Source: Kitasatospora terrestris
GTDB taxonomy: Bacteria; Actinomycetota; Actinomycetes; Streptomycetales; Streptomycetaceae
DNA length: 64,000 nt
Direction of reading: 5' to 3'
Assembly (NCBI RefSeq): GCF_039542905.1
Contig: NZ_BAABIS010000001.1
Span: forward strand, 310,001-374,000
In this document: one piece after another, positions 1 to 8,578 of the stretch
Layout of the letters: the number at the start of each line of letters is the position of its first letter
How positions within the stretch are numbered: the stretch's first letter is position 1
Notes under the pieces: generated by a model
Seen by the model: the letters and a program-made list of their open reading frames with translations, nothing else
Told to the model about the DNA's origin: nothing
The model's database searches: none
Program-made: the position numbers and the translations under genes

Positions 1-608
1 GCAACGGCGTCTCCTGCTTCCTGGCGCCCGGCGCCGCCGAGGGCCTGTCCTTCGGCGCCCCGGAGAAGAAGATGGGCCTGCAGGGCATCCCGACCTGCGC
101 CGCCTACTGGGACGGCGCCGAGCTGGACGCCGACCGCCTGCTCGGCGCCGAGGGCCAGGGCCTGCAGATCGCCTTCAGCGCCCTGGACTCCGGCCGCCTC
201 GGCATCGCCGCCTGCGCCACCGGCGTCGCCCAGGCCGCCCTCGACGCGGCGACGGCGTACGCCAACGAGCGCACCACCTTCGGCCGCAAGATCATCGACC
301 ACCAGGGGCTGGGCTTCCTGCTCGCCGACATGGCCGCCGCCGTCGACTCCGCCCGGGCCACCTACCTCGACGCCGCCCGCCGCCGCGACGCCGGCCGCCC
401 GTTCGGGCGCCAGGCGAGCGTCGCCAAGCTGATCGCCACCGACGCCGCGATGAAGGTCACCACCGACGCCGTCCAGGTGCTCGGCGGGTACGGCTACACC
501 CGCGACTTCCCGGTCGAGCGCTACATGCGCGAGGCGAAGATCATGCAGATCTTCGAGGGCACCAACCAGATCCAGCGCCTCGTCATCAGCCGCGGCCTCG
601 GCCGCTGA
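1..608 (+). CDS. Acyl-CoA dehydrogenase, C-terminal part (5' end outside window)
   Basis: The reading frame is open from base 3, so the gene starts before the window and only about the last 200 residues are seen. They match the C-terminal half of FAD-dependent acyl-CoA dehydrogenases, which oxidise acyl-CoA to trans-2-enoyl-CoA. Visible family marks are the R-x-T-F-G-x-x-I block (around bases 271-297), the QVLGGYGYTRDFPVERYMRE block near the FAD and dimer contacts, and the FEGTNQIQRLVISR ending. The catalytic Glu of short and medium-chain enzymes corresponds to the E of FEGTNQ. An SDR dehydrogenase gene follows 49 bases downstream on the same strand, which fits a fatty-acid or branched-chain acyl-CoA degradation operon. 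The exact chain-length preference cannot be read from this fragment. Confidence 0.95.
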   Translation, partial: NGVSCFLAPGAAEGLSFGAPEKKMGLQGIPTCAAYWDGAELDADRLLGAEGQGLQIAFSALDSGRLGIAACATGVAQAALDAATAYANERTTFGRKIIDHQGLGFLLADMAAAVDSARATYLDAARRRDAGRPFGRQASVAKLIATDAAMKVTTDAVQVLGGYGYTRDFPVERYMREAKIMQIFEGTNQIQRLVISRGLGR

Positions 609-657
609 CCCCGGCCCCCCACCCGTACCACCGGACAGCCCCACGAGGAGCATTCGC

Positions 658-1419
658 ATGGACATCACCGGATCCGCCGCCCTGGTCACCGGCGCCGCCT
701 CGGGCCTGGGCGCGGCCACCGCCGCCGCCCTCGCCGAGCGCGGTGCAACCGTGTACGGACTCGACCTGCCGCAGGCCGTCGAGGCCGCCGGCCCCCGGCC
801 GGACGGCGTCCACCTGCTCGCCGCCGACGTCACCGCCGAGGAGCCGGTGCGCGCCGCACTGGCCCGGATCGACGAGGACGGCGCCCGGCTGCGGATGGCC
901 GTCAACTGCGCCGGCATCGCCCCCTCCGCCCGCATCCTGAGCCGCAAGGGCCCGCACGACCTGGCGCTCTTCCAGGCCGTGCTCAACGTCAACCTGCTGG
1001 GCACCTTCAACGTGATGCGCCTGGCCGCCGAGTCGATCGCCCGGCACGAGCCGGACGACCGCGGGCAGCGCGGAGTGATCGTCAACACCGCCTCGATCGC
1101 CGCCTTCGAGGGCCAGGTCGGCCAGATCGCCTACGCCGCGTCCAAGGCCGGCGTGGCGGGCATGACCATCACCGCCGCCCGCGACCTCGCCCAGTTCGGC
1201 ATCCGGGTCGTCACCATCGCCCCCGGCATCGTCGACACCCCGATGATGGCCGGCTTCAGCGACGAGGTCCGGGCCGGCCTCGCCGCGGGCGTGACCTTCC
1301 CGCAGCGCCTCGCCGAGCCCGCCGAGTACGCCCGCCTGGTCACCATGGTCGCCGAGCACGACTACCTCAACGGCGAGACCATCCGGATGGACGGCGCCCT
1401 GCGGATGGCCGCCCGCTGA
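658..1419 (+). CDS. SDR-family dehydrogenase, 3-hydroxyacyl-CoA dehydrogenase (HSD10) type
   Basis: This is a 253-residue classical short-chain dehydrogenase, the usual length for the family. It shows the TGAASGLG nucleotide-binding motif at residues 11-18, the NCAG motif at 83-86, catalytic Ser146, and the Y159-x-x-x-K163 pair. The spacing, and the insertion around residues 90-105, resemble type II 3-hydroxyacyl-CoA dehydrogenases (HSD17B10-like), which oxidise 3-hydroxyacyl-CoA with NAD+. That role fits the acyl-CoA dehydrogenase gene directly upstream, since the two would catalyse the first and third steps of one beta-oxidation sequence. A CGAGGAG ribosome site sits before the ATG. The exact substrate is an inference. 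Confidence 0.88.
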   Translation: MDITGSAALVTGAASGLGAATAAALAERGATVYGLDLPQAVEAAGPRPDGVHLLAADVTAEEPVRAALARIDEDGARLRMAVNCAGIAPSARILSRKGPHDLALFQAVLNVNLLGTFNVMRLAAESIARHEPDDRGQRGVIVNTASIAAFEGQVGQIAYAASKAGVAGMTITAARDLAQFGIRVVTIAPGIVDTPMMAGFSDEVRAGLAAGVTFPQRLAEPAEYARLVTMVAEHDYLNGETIRMDGALRMAAR

Positions 1420-1453
1420 CCCGCCGCTGACCGCCCGCCGACCACCGCGGAGG

Positions 1454-1489
1454 CCCGGCCGGAACGTCAGCAGACCGTTCCGGGCCGGG
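1454..1489. terminator. Bidirectional stem-loop between convergent genes
   Basis: The arms at 1454-1466 and 1476-1489 are complementary with one bulged base and flank a 9-base loop. The structure lies between the SDR gene and the convergent DUF1801 gene and overlaps the latter's stop codon. It has no T-tract, as is common in streptomycetes. Confidence 0.6.
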
Positions 1490-1832
1490 CCGCCGTGGCC
1501 CTGAGCAGGTCGCGGAGCAGCTCGAAGTCCATGCTCCCGGGACTGCGGAAACGCAGGCAGCTCCGGCCCACGTCGTGTCCGGCCAGCCGTTCGCCGAACG
1601 CCTCACGGACGTCGCCGCGCAGGAGGTAGAACGAGAGGTACTGCTTCTGCGCGGCGAACGCGATCTCGCACGTGCCGTCCCGCTCGTACGCGGGCATGCC
1701 GAACGCCATGATCTCGTCGAAGCCCACCAGTTCCCGCCGGCACAGCTGCCGCAGCCTGGTCAGCGCCGCCCTGCGCTCCTCGGGCAGCTCGGCGAGGTAG
1801 CCGTCCACGTCGCTCGCCCCGCTCCGCACCAT
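1467..1832 (-). CDS. DUF1801 domain protein
   Basis: The 121-residue protein matches DUF1801 (YdhG-like) proteins. It has the YLAELPEERRAALTRLRQLCRR opening helix, the central EIMAFGMPAYERDG block, and the AAQKQYLSFYLL strand. Some relatives are described as iron-chaperone or frataxin-like proteins, but that function is not established for this branch. It stands alone, convergent with the SDR gene and separated by 51 bases from the solute-binding protein gene on the same strand. No catalytic motif is visible. Confidence 0.8.
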   Translation of the reverse strand: MVRSGASDVDGYLAELPEERRAALTRLRQLCRRELVGFDEIMAFGMPAYERDGTCEIAFAAQKQYLSFYLLRGDVREAFGERLAGHDVGRSCLRFRSPGSMDFELLRDLLRATAARPGTVC

Positions 1833-1883
1833 GGGGCCACGCCAGGCCGGTCGGCGCGCGGGGGCGACCCGCGGCGCAGGCCG

Positions 1884-3149
1884 TCAGTGGGTCTGCTGCC
1901 AGTCGGCACGCAGTGCGTCCAGGAGGGCGGCCGGGGTGGTCTCCCCCGCGATCAGCTGCTGGGTCCGGGTGGTGAGCGTGTCGTTCATGGTGGCGGTGGT
2001 GTTGTTGAAGAAGTTGACCAGCCCGTTGTCCTTGTTGACCTCGGTCCAGGCCCTGGCGATGTCCGCCATGACGTTGCCGGGGTCGGTGGTGACCCGGTCG
2101 GCGTGGGCGACCGGCAGGAAGCCGGCGTTGAACTCGATCTGGGCGGCCTCCGGGCTGTTGAGGTAGTCCAGGAAGGCCGCGGCGGCATCCGGGTGCCGGG
2201 AGCGGACCGGGATCGCGTAGGCGACGGAGGTGCCGATGCCGGTGGCCTTCCCGTCGTCCCCGCGGAAGGGCAGGAATCCGACCTTCCCGTGCAGGCCCTT
2301 GTCGATCGGCTGGGCGTCCCAGGAGCCGCCGAAGAGGAAGAGGCCCTTGCCGGAGCCGAAGTCGGCCACCGCAGCCGGCAGGTCGCGGGAGTTCGCGTCG
2401 GCCGGGAGGTAGCCCTTCTTCGCCCAGTCGGAGAGGGCCGTCGCCGCTGCGATTCCGCCGGGCGTGTGGAGGGTCGCGCCCTTCTTGCCGTTGACCCAGT
2501 CGCTCGCGCGGGCGGGACCGTCGACGGCGTTGACGATCGACTGGACGATGAAGGACGAGTGTCCTTGGAGGTTGCCGAGCTGGACGGGCAGTTCGCCTGC
2601 CGACTTGGCCTTGGCCAGCGCGGCGTCGAACTCGGCCCGGGTCGTCGGGGGCCTGATGCCGAGGCGGGCCGCGATCTGCTTGTTGTAGTAGACGCCGGTC
2701 ATGGAGAAGCCCGCCGGCGCGGCCCACAGCGGACCGACCCCCAACTGCTTGCCGCTGCTGTCGGTCCGCCACTGGTCGAGCTCGCTGGAGGGACAGACGG
2801 CGTCCCAGCCGTACTGCTTGGCGTAGTCGTCCAGCGGACGGAGCAGGCGGGGGCTGGTGCCGATCCTGTTGAGCAGGGCGAGGTCGGGCGCGTCGGCGGA
2901 GCCGAGTTTCCGGTCGAGGCCGGCGTCGTAGCTGTCCTGGGGCGTGTACTGGACGTCGATCTCGACATCGAGGTGCTTGGCGTGGAAGGCGGCGGCGAGG
3001 ACGCGGGTGGTTCCGACGTTCTCGGAGGTGATGACGGTCAGTCGGGTGGGCTCGGGGCCGAGGGGCAGCTGATCGGGCCCGGCGCATGCGGCGACGACGG
3101 TGAGGGCGAGGACGTAGCGGGGGGCCGGGTTCAGGCCGGCGAGACTCAT
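1884..3149 (-). CDS. Extracellular solute-binding lipoprotein, sugar ABC type (second copy)
   Basis: This is a family 1 carbohydrate-binding protein of about 421 residues. The ATG at 3149 is chosen because it gives a lipoprotein signal with the lipobox VAAC (Cys22). The longer open frame upstream is Pro/Arg-rich and unlike a signal. The mature protein has LTVITSENVGTTRVLAAAF, the PDLALLN block, the APAGFSMTGVYYNK block and the GELPVQLGNLQGHSSFIVQS block. These are nearly shared with the binding protein at 8575-9912, so the two are recent paralogues. It has no adjacent permease of its own and lies at the far end of the sugar locus, behind a lipoprotein gene. It may feed the same permeases with a different ligand or act as a sensor. 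Confidence 0.88.
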   Translation of the reverse strand: MSLAGLNPAPRYVLALTVVAACAGPDQLPLGPEPTRLTVITSENVGTTRVLAAAFHAKHLDVEIDVQYTPQDSYDAGLDRKLGSADAPDLALLNRIGTSPRLLRPLDDYAKQYGWDAVCPSSELDQWRTDSSGKQLGVGPLWAAPAGFSMTGVYYNKQIAARLGIRPPTTRAEFDAALAKAKSAGELPVQLGNLQGHSSFIVQSIVNAVDGPARASDWVNGKKGATLHTPGGIAAATALSDWAKKGYLPADANSRDLPAAVADFGSGKGLFLFGGSWDAQPIDKGLHGKVGFLPFRGDDGKATGIGTSVAYAIPVRSRHPDAAAAFLDYLNSPEAAQIEFNAGFLPVAHADRVTTDPGNVMADIARAWTEVNKDNGLVNFFNNTTATMNDTLTTRTQQLIAGETTPAALLDALRADWQQTH

Positions 3150-3279
3150 GCTGCGGCGCTCCGCGGGGTTTCGGGGTCGGGCAGGGTGACGGGTGTGGCT
3201 GCCGTGGGCGGCGGCGCGGGCCGGGGTGGGGGTGGGAGCGCACGGTGCTGTGGGCAGGGCCGGGGGCACGGTGTCGCGG

Positions 3280-3933
3280 TCAGCCGGTGGGCTCGGGCGG
3301 GGCGACGGCCTGCTCGAGGGGGTTCTTGTCGATGGCGGTGATGGTCCACCGGTCGCCGTTCTTGGTGAGGCTGACGGTGCGGTGCTGGGTGTAGCGCGTG
3401 TGGAGTTCGAAGTGGTTGGCCGCGAGGTAGGCGGGGTCGGCGGCGGTGAACTCGATGGTGGCGTCCATGGCGACCTTGGCGGTGGTCATGTCCTGGGGGA
3501 AGGTCGACTGGTACCAGGCGACGCCGAGCTGGCGGGTGGCCAGGTGGTTGGTGGTGAAGAGCCGGGTGAGCTTGTCCTCGTACTGCTGGGAGCGCAGGGC
3601 GGCGACGAAGTCCGGGTGGTAGTAGGTGAACTCCTGCTGGATGCTGTCGGCGAGGTTCTGCTGGTCGCGGTTGTCGACGGCGCCGGAGTGCAGGACGACG
3701 GTCTTGCGCACAGCGGTGACGACGGGGTCGTCGTCAGGCAGCCGGCGCAGGGTCTTGCCGTCCTGGTCGATGACGTGCCACAGGCTCTGGCCGGAGTGGT
3801 CGGGCATCTGCGGTGCGGCGCTCGCGGCGCCGGGGGTGGCGGTGGTGTGGGCTGCGGGGGTCGTGGTGCAGGCGGCCGCGGCGAGCAGGGCAGCGGCGGC
3901 GAGTGCGGCGCGGGGGTGGGCGGGGGTGGGCAT
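3280..3933 (-). CDS. Hypothetical secreted lipoprotein
   Basis: The 217-residue product starts with a short hydrophobic signal ending in a lipobox with Cys22 (LAAAAC), followed by a Thr/Ala/Pro-rich linker to about residue 42. The folded part has a helix-rich middle (residues 50-130) and a C-terminal half ending in a strand-like TVSLTKNGDRWTITAIDK, typical of NTF2-like or SnoaL-like small domains. I do not recognise a named family. It lies between the GH16 glucanase and the second binding protein on the same strand. The terminator after the GH16 gene suggests it starts a separate transcript. Confidence 0.7.
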   Translation of the reverse strand: MPTPAHPRAALAAAALLAAAACTTTPAAHTTATPGAASAAPQMPDHSGQSLWHVIDQDGKTLRRLPDDDPVVTAVRKTVVLHSGAVDNRDQQNLADSIQQEFTYYHPDFVAALRSQQYEDKLTRLFTTNHLATRQLGVAWYQSTFPQDMTTAKVAMDATIEFTAADPAYLAANHFELHTRYTQHRTVSLTKNGDRWTITAIDKNPLEQAVAPPEPTG

Positions 3934-3949
3934 GGGCGCTCCCGGGGGT

Positions 3950-3985
3950 GGGTGGCGGGCCGCCGTGCGGGACGGCCCGCCACCC
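3950..3985 (-). terminator. Terminator after the GH16 gene
   Basis: Perfect 13-base inverted repeat (3950-3962 with 3973-3985) with a 10-base loop, 35 bases past the GH16 stop codon and just before the lipoprotein start. It probably ends the main sugar-operon transcript. Confidence 0.6.
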
Positions 3986-4019
3986 GGTTCAGGGGGTCAG
4001 GACCTGCGGGCGGGCGGGG

Positions 4020-5327
4020 TCACTGGCCGGGTTCGAAGGTCCACTGGCTGGTCCACCAGGTGCTGGGGGCGGCCCCGTGCTGGAGGTTGCCGGTGAGGTT
4101 CTCGGTGTGGGCGTAGGTGCCGGTGGAGCGGTTCTTCAGCCGCTTGTAGCCGCCGACGGCTTCTTCGGTCCACTGGCTCCTGGTGTCGGTGGCGGGGAGG
4201 CTGCCGTAGTGGACCACGGCGTCGGCGGTGGTGGTGTTCATGTACTCGCCGGTCCAGCGGTTGCGGTAGCGGATGTAGCCGTCGCCGGTGGTCTCCTTCG
4301 TCCACTGGGAGCTCCAGGCGGTGGCCGCGATGGTGCTGTACTGGACGTTTCCGGTCTTGTTCTCGATGTTGAGGTACTGGCCGGTCTGGTGGTTCTTGAT
4401 CCGCTGGTAGCCCTCGGAGTAGCCGGCGTTGTTCTTGAAGACCCGGATGTAGTCGACGTTCCAGGTCTTGGGCCAGGTGTCGTTGTGGACGCCGGATCCG
4501 GCGTCGGTGTAGAGGCCGAGGATCATGCCCATGGGCGAGTTCGGCGCGTCGTTGATGGTCTTGTAGAGCTGGTTGTCGTAGTAGAAGTTGAGCTGGGTGG
4601 GGGTCCAGTCCATGCCGTAGACGTGGTACTCGGTGGTGGGGCTGCCGCTGGGCACGGCCGCATCGGACAGGTACCAGCTGGACAGGAAGTTGGGGTCGCT
4701 CCAGCCGTAGGCGGCGATGCGCCAGTTGTTCGGCTTGGAGAAGAACGTCTCGATCATGTCGATCTCGGAGTTGGCGTTGGCGCTGGTGGTGTCGTCGGTG
4801 CCGACGAGCCACATGGCCTGGTGGCCGCCGCCGCCGACGTCGGAGTTCTTCGCCCGGATCTCGAAGTAGCCGTACTTGGTGGAGTAGCCGTTGAAGTCCG
4901 GCTCGTGGTGGTCGTTGGGCATCGAGGAGTTGAATCGGTGCCACCAGTCCTTCTCGTAGGACTGGATGCTGGAGATCTTCACCGTGCCGTCGTACTGGGC
5001 GTTCCAGGCCGGGGTGTCGGCGTCCAGGCGCTCGGTGAGGACACCGTTGGCGACGGTGTAGCGGGCCTTGGCGTTGGCCGGGGTGGAGGTCCAGTGCGGC
5101 AGGTAGGAGTCCAGCCACTTGGCGGAGTTGAGCGTGGTGCCGTCGAACTCCTCGTCGAAGTCCAGGGTGTAGCCGGACTTGGTGGTCGGGTTCGGCGGGG
5201 TGTCGGCGGCCTGCGCGGTGGTGGCCGGCAGGGCCAGGGCCGTGCTGAGCGCGGCGCACAGGGCGCCGATGCGCAGCAGGCTGCGGCCGGTGCGGGTGGG
5301 CGGGTTGGGGGCGGTGCGTGGTGCCAT
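4020..5327 (-). CDS. Secreted GH16 beta-glucanase with C-terminal beta-trefoil-like repeats
   Basis: This 435-residue secreted glycoside hydrolase has a signal peptide ending around residue 40 (AQA|AD). The GH16 domain covers about residues 50-300 and contains the catalytic E-x-D-x-x-E motif as EIDMIE, with Glu188 as nucleophile, Asp190, and Glu193 as acid/base. The tail (about 305-435) holds three related segments, each with R(L/I)KN-x-x-TG-x-Y and ending SQWT, which look like a carbohydrate-binding beta-trefoil. GH16 members cut beta-1,3 or mixed beta-1,3/1,4 glucans, agarose or carrageenan. An endo-beta-1,3-glucanase role is most likely here but not proven. The neighbouring sugar transporter genes fit uptake of the released oligosaccharides. 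Confidence 0.9.
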   Translation of the reverse strand: MAPRTAPNPPTRTGRSLLRIGALCAALSTALALPATTAQAADTPPNPTTKSGYTLDFDEEFDGTTLNSAKWLDSYLPHWTSTPANAKARYTVANGVLTERLDADTPAWNAQYDGTVKISSIQSYEKDWWHRFNSSMPNDHHEPDFNGYSTKYGYFEIRAKNSDVGGGGHQAMWLVGTDDTTSANANSEIDMIETFFSKPNNWRIAAYGWSDPNFLSSWYLSDAAVPSGSPTTEYHVYGMDWTPTQLNFYYDNQLYKTINDAPNSPMGMILGLYTDAGSGVHNDTWPKTWNVDYIRVFKNNAGYSEGYQRIKNHQTGQYLNIENKTGNVQYSTIAATAWSSQWTKETTGDGYIRYRNRWTGEYMNTTTADAVVHYGSLPATDTRSQWTEEAVGGYKRLKNRSTGTYAHTENLTGNLQHGAAPSTWWTSQWTFEPGQ

Positions 5328-5368
5328 GGCTGGTCCCTTTCGGGCGGGGGTGGGGGTGGTGCATGGCG

Positions 5369-5407
5369 TCCTGCCGCGCCGGGCACGGGGGCCGCGGCGG
5401 GGCAGGA
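5369..5407 (-). terminator. Imperfect stem-loop after the oxidoreductase gene
   Basis: Arms 5369-5380 and 5396-5407 pair with one mismatch around a 15-base loop. The structure lies between the oxidoreductase stop and the GH16 start, so expression of GH16 may be partly uncoupled from the upstream transporter genes. Confidence 0.4.
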
Positions 5408-5422
5408 GGTTCGGGGGCTCTG

Positions 5423-6712
5423 TCAGGAGGTCAGGTCTTCGACGGTGTCCTGGCGCCGGGAGCGTTCTGCGGCCCAGGCGACGAGGTGGCTCTCCAGGCT
5501 GGTGGCGGGGTCGGAGAGGATCAGCGTCGCGTCGCCGGTGGTGAGGGCGTCGAGGAAGGCGTCGACGAGGCGCTCGTCGCCGCCGCCGTGGCCGCTGCCG
5601 GCGTCGGGGCCGTCGACGCCGAGGACGAGGGTCTCCTCATGGCCGGTGACGAAGTCGGTCACGGTGGCGCTGACGCCGTCGCCGTCCAGGGATCCGCGGG
5701 TGCCGAAGATCCGGGTCTTGCGGTGGGTGAACGGCGTGAAGGCGGTCATCGTGAACGAGGCCGTGGCGCCGCTGGCGTATTCGAGGTTGACGACCTGGTG
5801 GTCGACCACGTCGTTGTCGCACGCGTAGACGCAGCGCCCGTACGGGCCTTCGCGAAGGGCCTGGGTGACTCCTTCGGGGGTGCGGGCGCCGGTGACGGCG
5901 CCGAGCGGCCAGCGTTCCCGGTCCGGGTCTCCGAGGCAGCCGAGGTAGAGGCGGGGCGCGGAGTAGGGGCAGGTGGGCTCGATGGGGCAGTCCAGGCAGT
6001 TGTCGGTGGCGCCGGCGGGGCGGTTCTCGGGGCGGAAGTGGGTGAGCGCGCCGAAGGAGGAGACCTTGGTGACCGGGGAGCCGACGATGTAGGAGAGCCA
6101 GTCCAGGTCGTGGGAGGACTTGGCGAGCAGCATCGGGGTGGCCCGGTCCTCGCGCCGCCAGTTGCCGCGGACGTAGGAGTGGGCCTGGTGCCACCAGCCG
6201 ACGGGTTCCAGGTGCTCGACGCTGATGACGTCGCCGAGCCGGCCGGAGTCGACGATGTCCTTCACGCCCCGGGTGTAGGGGGTGTAGCGGAGCACGTGGC
6301 AGACGGCGAGCATCACGCCGGCCTTGCGGACGGCGTCGGTGATCCGGCGGACGTCGTCCTCGCTGGTGGCCATCGGCTTCTCCAGCAGGATGTGGTAGCC
6401 GAGTTCGGCGAAGCGCAGGGCGGGTTCGACGTGGTCGGCGTCCTGGGTGGTGATGAGCACGGCGTCGGCCTCGGGCGGGTGCTCGGCGAGTGCCTGCCAG
6501 GTCGGGTGGTGGGTGGCGCCGGGGTGTCGGGAGAGAGCGGCGGCGGCCCGGCCGGTGTCGGGTTCGGCGACGGCCACGATCTCGGCGCGGCCGGTGCCGG
6601 CGGCGTAGGCGGCGTAGGTCGAGCCGCGTCCGCCGGCGCCGACCAGGATCAGCCGCAGCAGTCGGCCTGGTGTCCCGACGGGGGGCTGGGGGTGCATGAG
6701 GGCGTGCGTCAT
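5423..6712 (-). CDS. Gfo/Idh/MocA family NAD(P)-dependent oxidoreductase
   Basis: The 429-residue protein has an N-terminal Rossmann fold (LILVGAGGRGSTYA, about residues 20-33), the EKPMATS motif that carries the conserved Lys of this family, and the C-terminal alpha/beta substrate domain. A cysteine group (CLDCPIEPTC) around residue 240 occurs in a subset of the family and may bind metal. The family oxidises or reduces sugars and sugar-like compounds. It follows the two permease genes on the same strand with a 43-base gap, so it is probably co-transcribed and acts on the imported sugar or a derivative. The substrate is unknown. Confidence 0.9.
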   Translation of the reverse strand: MTHALMHPQPPVGTPGRLLRLILVGAGGRGSTYAAYAAGTGRAEIVAVAEPDTGRAAAALSRHPGATHHPTWQALAEHPPEADAVLITTQDADHVEPALRFAELGYHILLEKPMATSEDDVRRITDAVRKAGVMLAVCHVLRYTPYTRGVKDIVDSGRLGDVISVEHLEPVGWWHQAHSYVRGNWRREDRATPMLLAKSSHDLDWLSYIVGSPVTKVSSFGALTHFRPENRPAGATDNCLDCPIEPTCPYSAPRLYLGCLGDPDRERWPLGAVTGARTPEGVTQALREGPYGRCVYACDNDVVDHQVVNLEYASGATASFTMTAFTPFTHRKTRIFGTRGSLDGDGVSATVTDFVTGHEETLVLGVDGPDAGSGHGGGDERLVDAFLDALTTGDATLILSDPATSLESHLVAWAAERSRRQDTVEDLTS

Positions 6713-6755
6713 GGCGGGATGTCCTTCCGGACGTGGTCGGTGGGGTGGCGGCGGG

Positions 6756-7586
6756 TCAGCCCTTGACGGCGCCGGAGAGCATCCCGGCGATGAAGTGCCG
6801 CTGGAAGAAGAGGTAGACGGCGACGACCGGGGCGACGACGATCAGCGTCGCGGCGGACAGCAGCGGCACGTCGATGGTGTAGGCGCCGACGAAGAAGCCG
6901 AGGCCGGCCGGGGCGGTGCGCTCGCTCGGGGTCTGGATGAGGATCAGGGCCAGCAGGAACTGGTTCCACGCCCAGACGAAGTAGAGCAGGCCCAGGGTGG
7001 TCAGCGCGGGCCGCGAGCAGGGCAGCAGCACCCGCCAGAGGACCGTCCAGCTGCCGGCGCCGTCGACGGCGGCGGCCTCGACCATCTCCTTCGGCAGGGC
7101 GAGGAACTGCTCGCGCATCCAGAAGGCGCCGAAGGGCATGAACAGGCCCACAAGGGCGAGGATCAGGGCGATCGGGGTGTCGATCAGCCCGAGGGCCCGC
7201 AGGTCGTAGTAGAGCGGCACCACCGCGGCCTCGTACGGCAGGGCGAGGCCCAGCATCAGGAAGCCGAAGAGCAGGGTGCGGCCGCGGAAGGCCATGGTGG
7301 CGAAGGCGTAGCCGGCGAGCGAGGCGCAGACCAGGGCGAGCGGGACCACGCCGCCGACGATCACCGCGCTGTTGCGCAGCAGCTGCCCGAAGCCGGCGTC
7401 CGACCAGGCCCGCGCGAAGCTGGACAGGCTGGGGTGGTCGGGCCAGGAGAGGCCGTCGACGATCGAGCCGGGCGGGTGCAGGGCGGCCAGCGCGATGCCG
7501 AGGAAGGGGAGGATCACGGCGAGGGCGAAGGCGGTCATGATCGCCCGGCCGGCGAGGCCGCGGGGCGCGCGGGTGGGTGTGGTCAC
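6756..7586 (-). CDS. Carbohydrate ABC transporter permease, MalG type
   Basis: This 276-residue membrane protein has six predicted membrane segments and the EAA loop (VEAAAVDGAGSWTVLWRVLLP, split by its conserved Gly) that contacts the ATPase subunit. It starts with GTG, overlapping the stop of the upstream permease by four bases (GTGA), which indicates translational coupling. Together with the partner permease it forms the membrane channel of a CUT1-type sugar importer. No ATPase gene is present in the locus. In streptomycetes one MsiK-type ATPase commonly serves many such importers. Confidence 0.95.
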   Translation of the reverse strand: MTTPTRAPRGLAGRAIMTAFALAVILPFLGIALAALHPPGSIVDGLSWPDHPSLSSFARAWSDAGFGQLLRNSAVIVGGVVPLALVCASLAGYAFATMAFRGRTLLFGFLMLGLALPYEAAVVPLYYDLRALGLIDTPIALILALVGLFMPFGAFWMREQFLALPKEMVEAAAVDGAGSWTVLWRVLLPCSRPALTTLGLLYFVWAWNQFLLALILIQTPSERTAPAGLGFFVGAYTIDVPLLSAATLIVVAPVVAVYLFFQRHFIAGMLSGAVKG

Positions 7587-8578
7587 GACTTCTCCCGGGT
7601 GAGCCGGCCGACGGCGGCGACGGCCAGGGCGATCAGGGCGCTGAGCACCACGGCCAGCGCACAGGCGGCGCCGACCTCGCCGTTGGTGAAGGCGAGCCGG
7701 TAGATCAGCACGCCGGGGACGATGGTGGAGTCGCCCGGCCCTCCGCCGGTGGTGACGTAGACGACGTCGAAGCTGGCGAGCGCGGAGATCATGGTCAGGG
7801 TCGCGGCGACGCCGATCTCGGGGCGCAGCCCCGGCAGGGTGACGGCGAGGAATTCACGGACGGGCCCGGCGCCGTCGAGCCTGGCGGCCTCGTAGAGGCT
7901 GGGGTCGATCTTCTGGATGCCGGTCTGGAAGATGATCAGGCACAGGCCGAGCATCACCCAGGTGCCGATCAGGCCGACCGCGACGTACGCCCAGGTGAAG
8001 TCGCCGAGCCAGGCGCGGGTGATCGAGCCGAGACCGACCGCCCGCAGGACCTGGTTGACCATGCCGTCGGCGGAGTACATCCACTTCCAGGTGACGCCGA
8101 CGGCGACCAGCGGGACGATCTGCGGAAGGAAGAGCACGGTGCGGCTGACCGGGTAGCGGCGTCCGCCGCGGCCGCCGATGACGGCGGCGAGCAGCAGGCC
8201 CAGCGCGATCGGCAGCACCGAGTAGAAGACGACGAAGCCGAGCGCGTGCAGGATCGAGGAGCGCAGCAGGGGGTCGGTCAGCACCTGGTGGTAGTTGCCG
8301 AGTCCGGCCCAGCTGCCGGCGGTGACGCCGTCCCAGGTGAACAGGGACAGCCACATGGTGTGCAGCCAGGGCAGCGCGACGAAGCAGGTGTAGAGCAGCA
8401 GGGCCGGTGCCAGGTAGAGGTAGGCGGTGCGCTGGCGGCCAGGACGGCGGGGGCCGACGCGCAGGGTGCGCGCCGTCCCGTCGGCTCCGGCCCGGCCGCT
8501 TCGCCCGTCGTGCGCCGCCGGGGGCGGGGTGGCCCGGTGTGCGGTGCCCGGCTGCGGCGGGAAGGAGGTACTGGTCAC
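7583..8578 (-). CDS. Carbohydrate ABC transporter permease, MalF type
   Basis: This permease has about 331 residues if translation starts at the GTG at 8578. That GTG overlaps the TGA of the binding-protein gene by four bases, and everything upstream in this frame is a shadow of the binding-protein gene. After a Pro/Gly/Arg-rich cytoplasmic start, six membrane segments follow, beginning with AYLYLAPALLLYTCFVALPWLHT. The EAA loop is present as YEAARLDGAGPVREFLAVTLPG. It pairs with the MalG-type permease downstream to import an oligosaccharide. Confidence 0.93.
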   Translation of the reverse strand: MTSTSFPPQPGTAHRATPPPAAHDGRSGRAGADGTARTLRVGPRRPGRQRTAYLYLAPALLLYTCFVALPWLHTMWLSLFTWDGVTAGSWAGLGNYHQVLTDPLLRSSILHALGFVVFYSVLPIALGLLLAAVIGGRGGRRYPVSRTVLFLPQIVPLVAVGVTWKWMYSADGMVNQVLRAVGLGSITRAWLGDFTWAYVAVGLIGTWVMLGLCLIIFQTGIQKIDPSLYEAARLDGAGPVREFLAVTLPGLRPEIGVAATLTMISALASFDVVYVTTGGGPGDSTIVPGVLIYRLAFTNGEVGAACALAVVLSALIALAVAAVGRLTREKS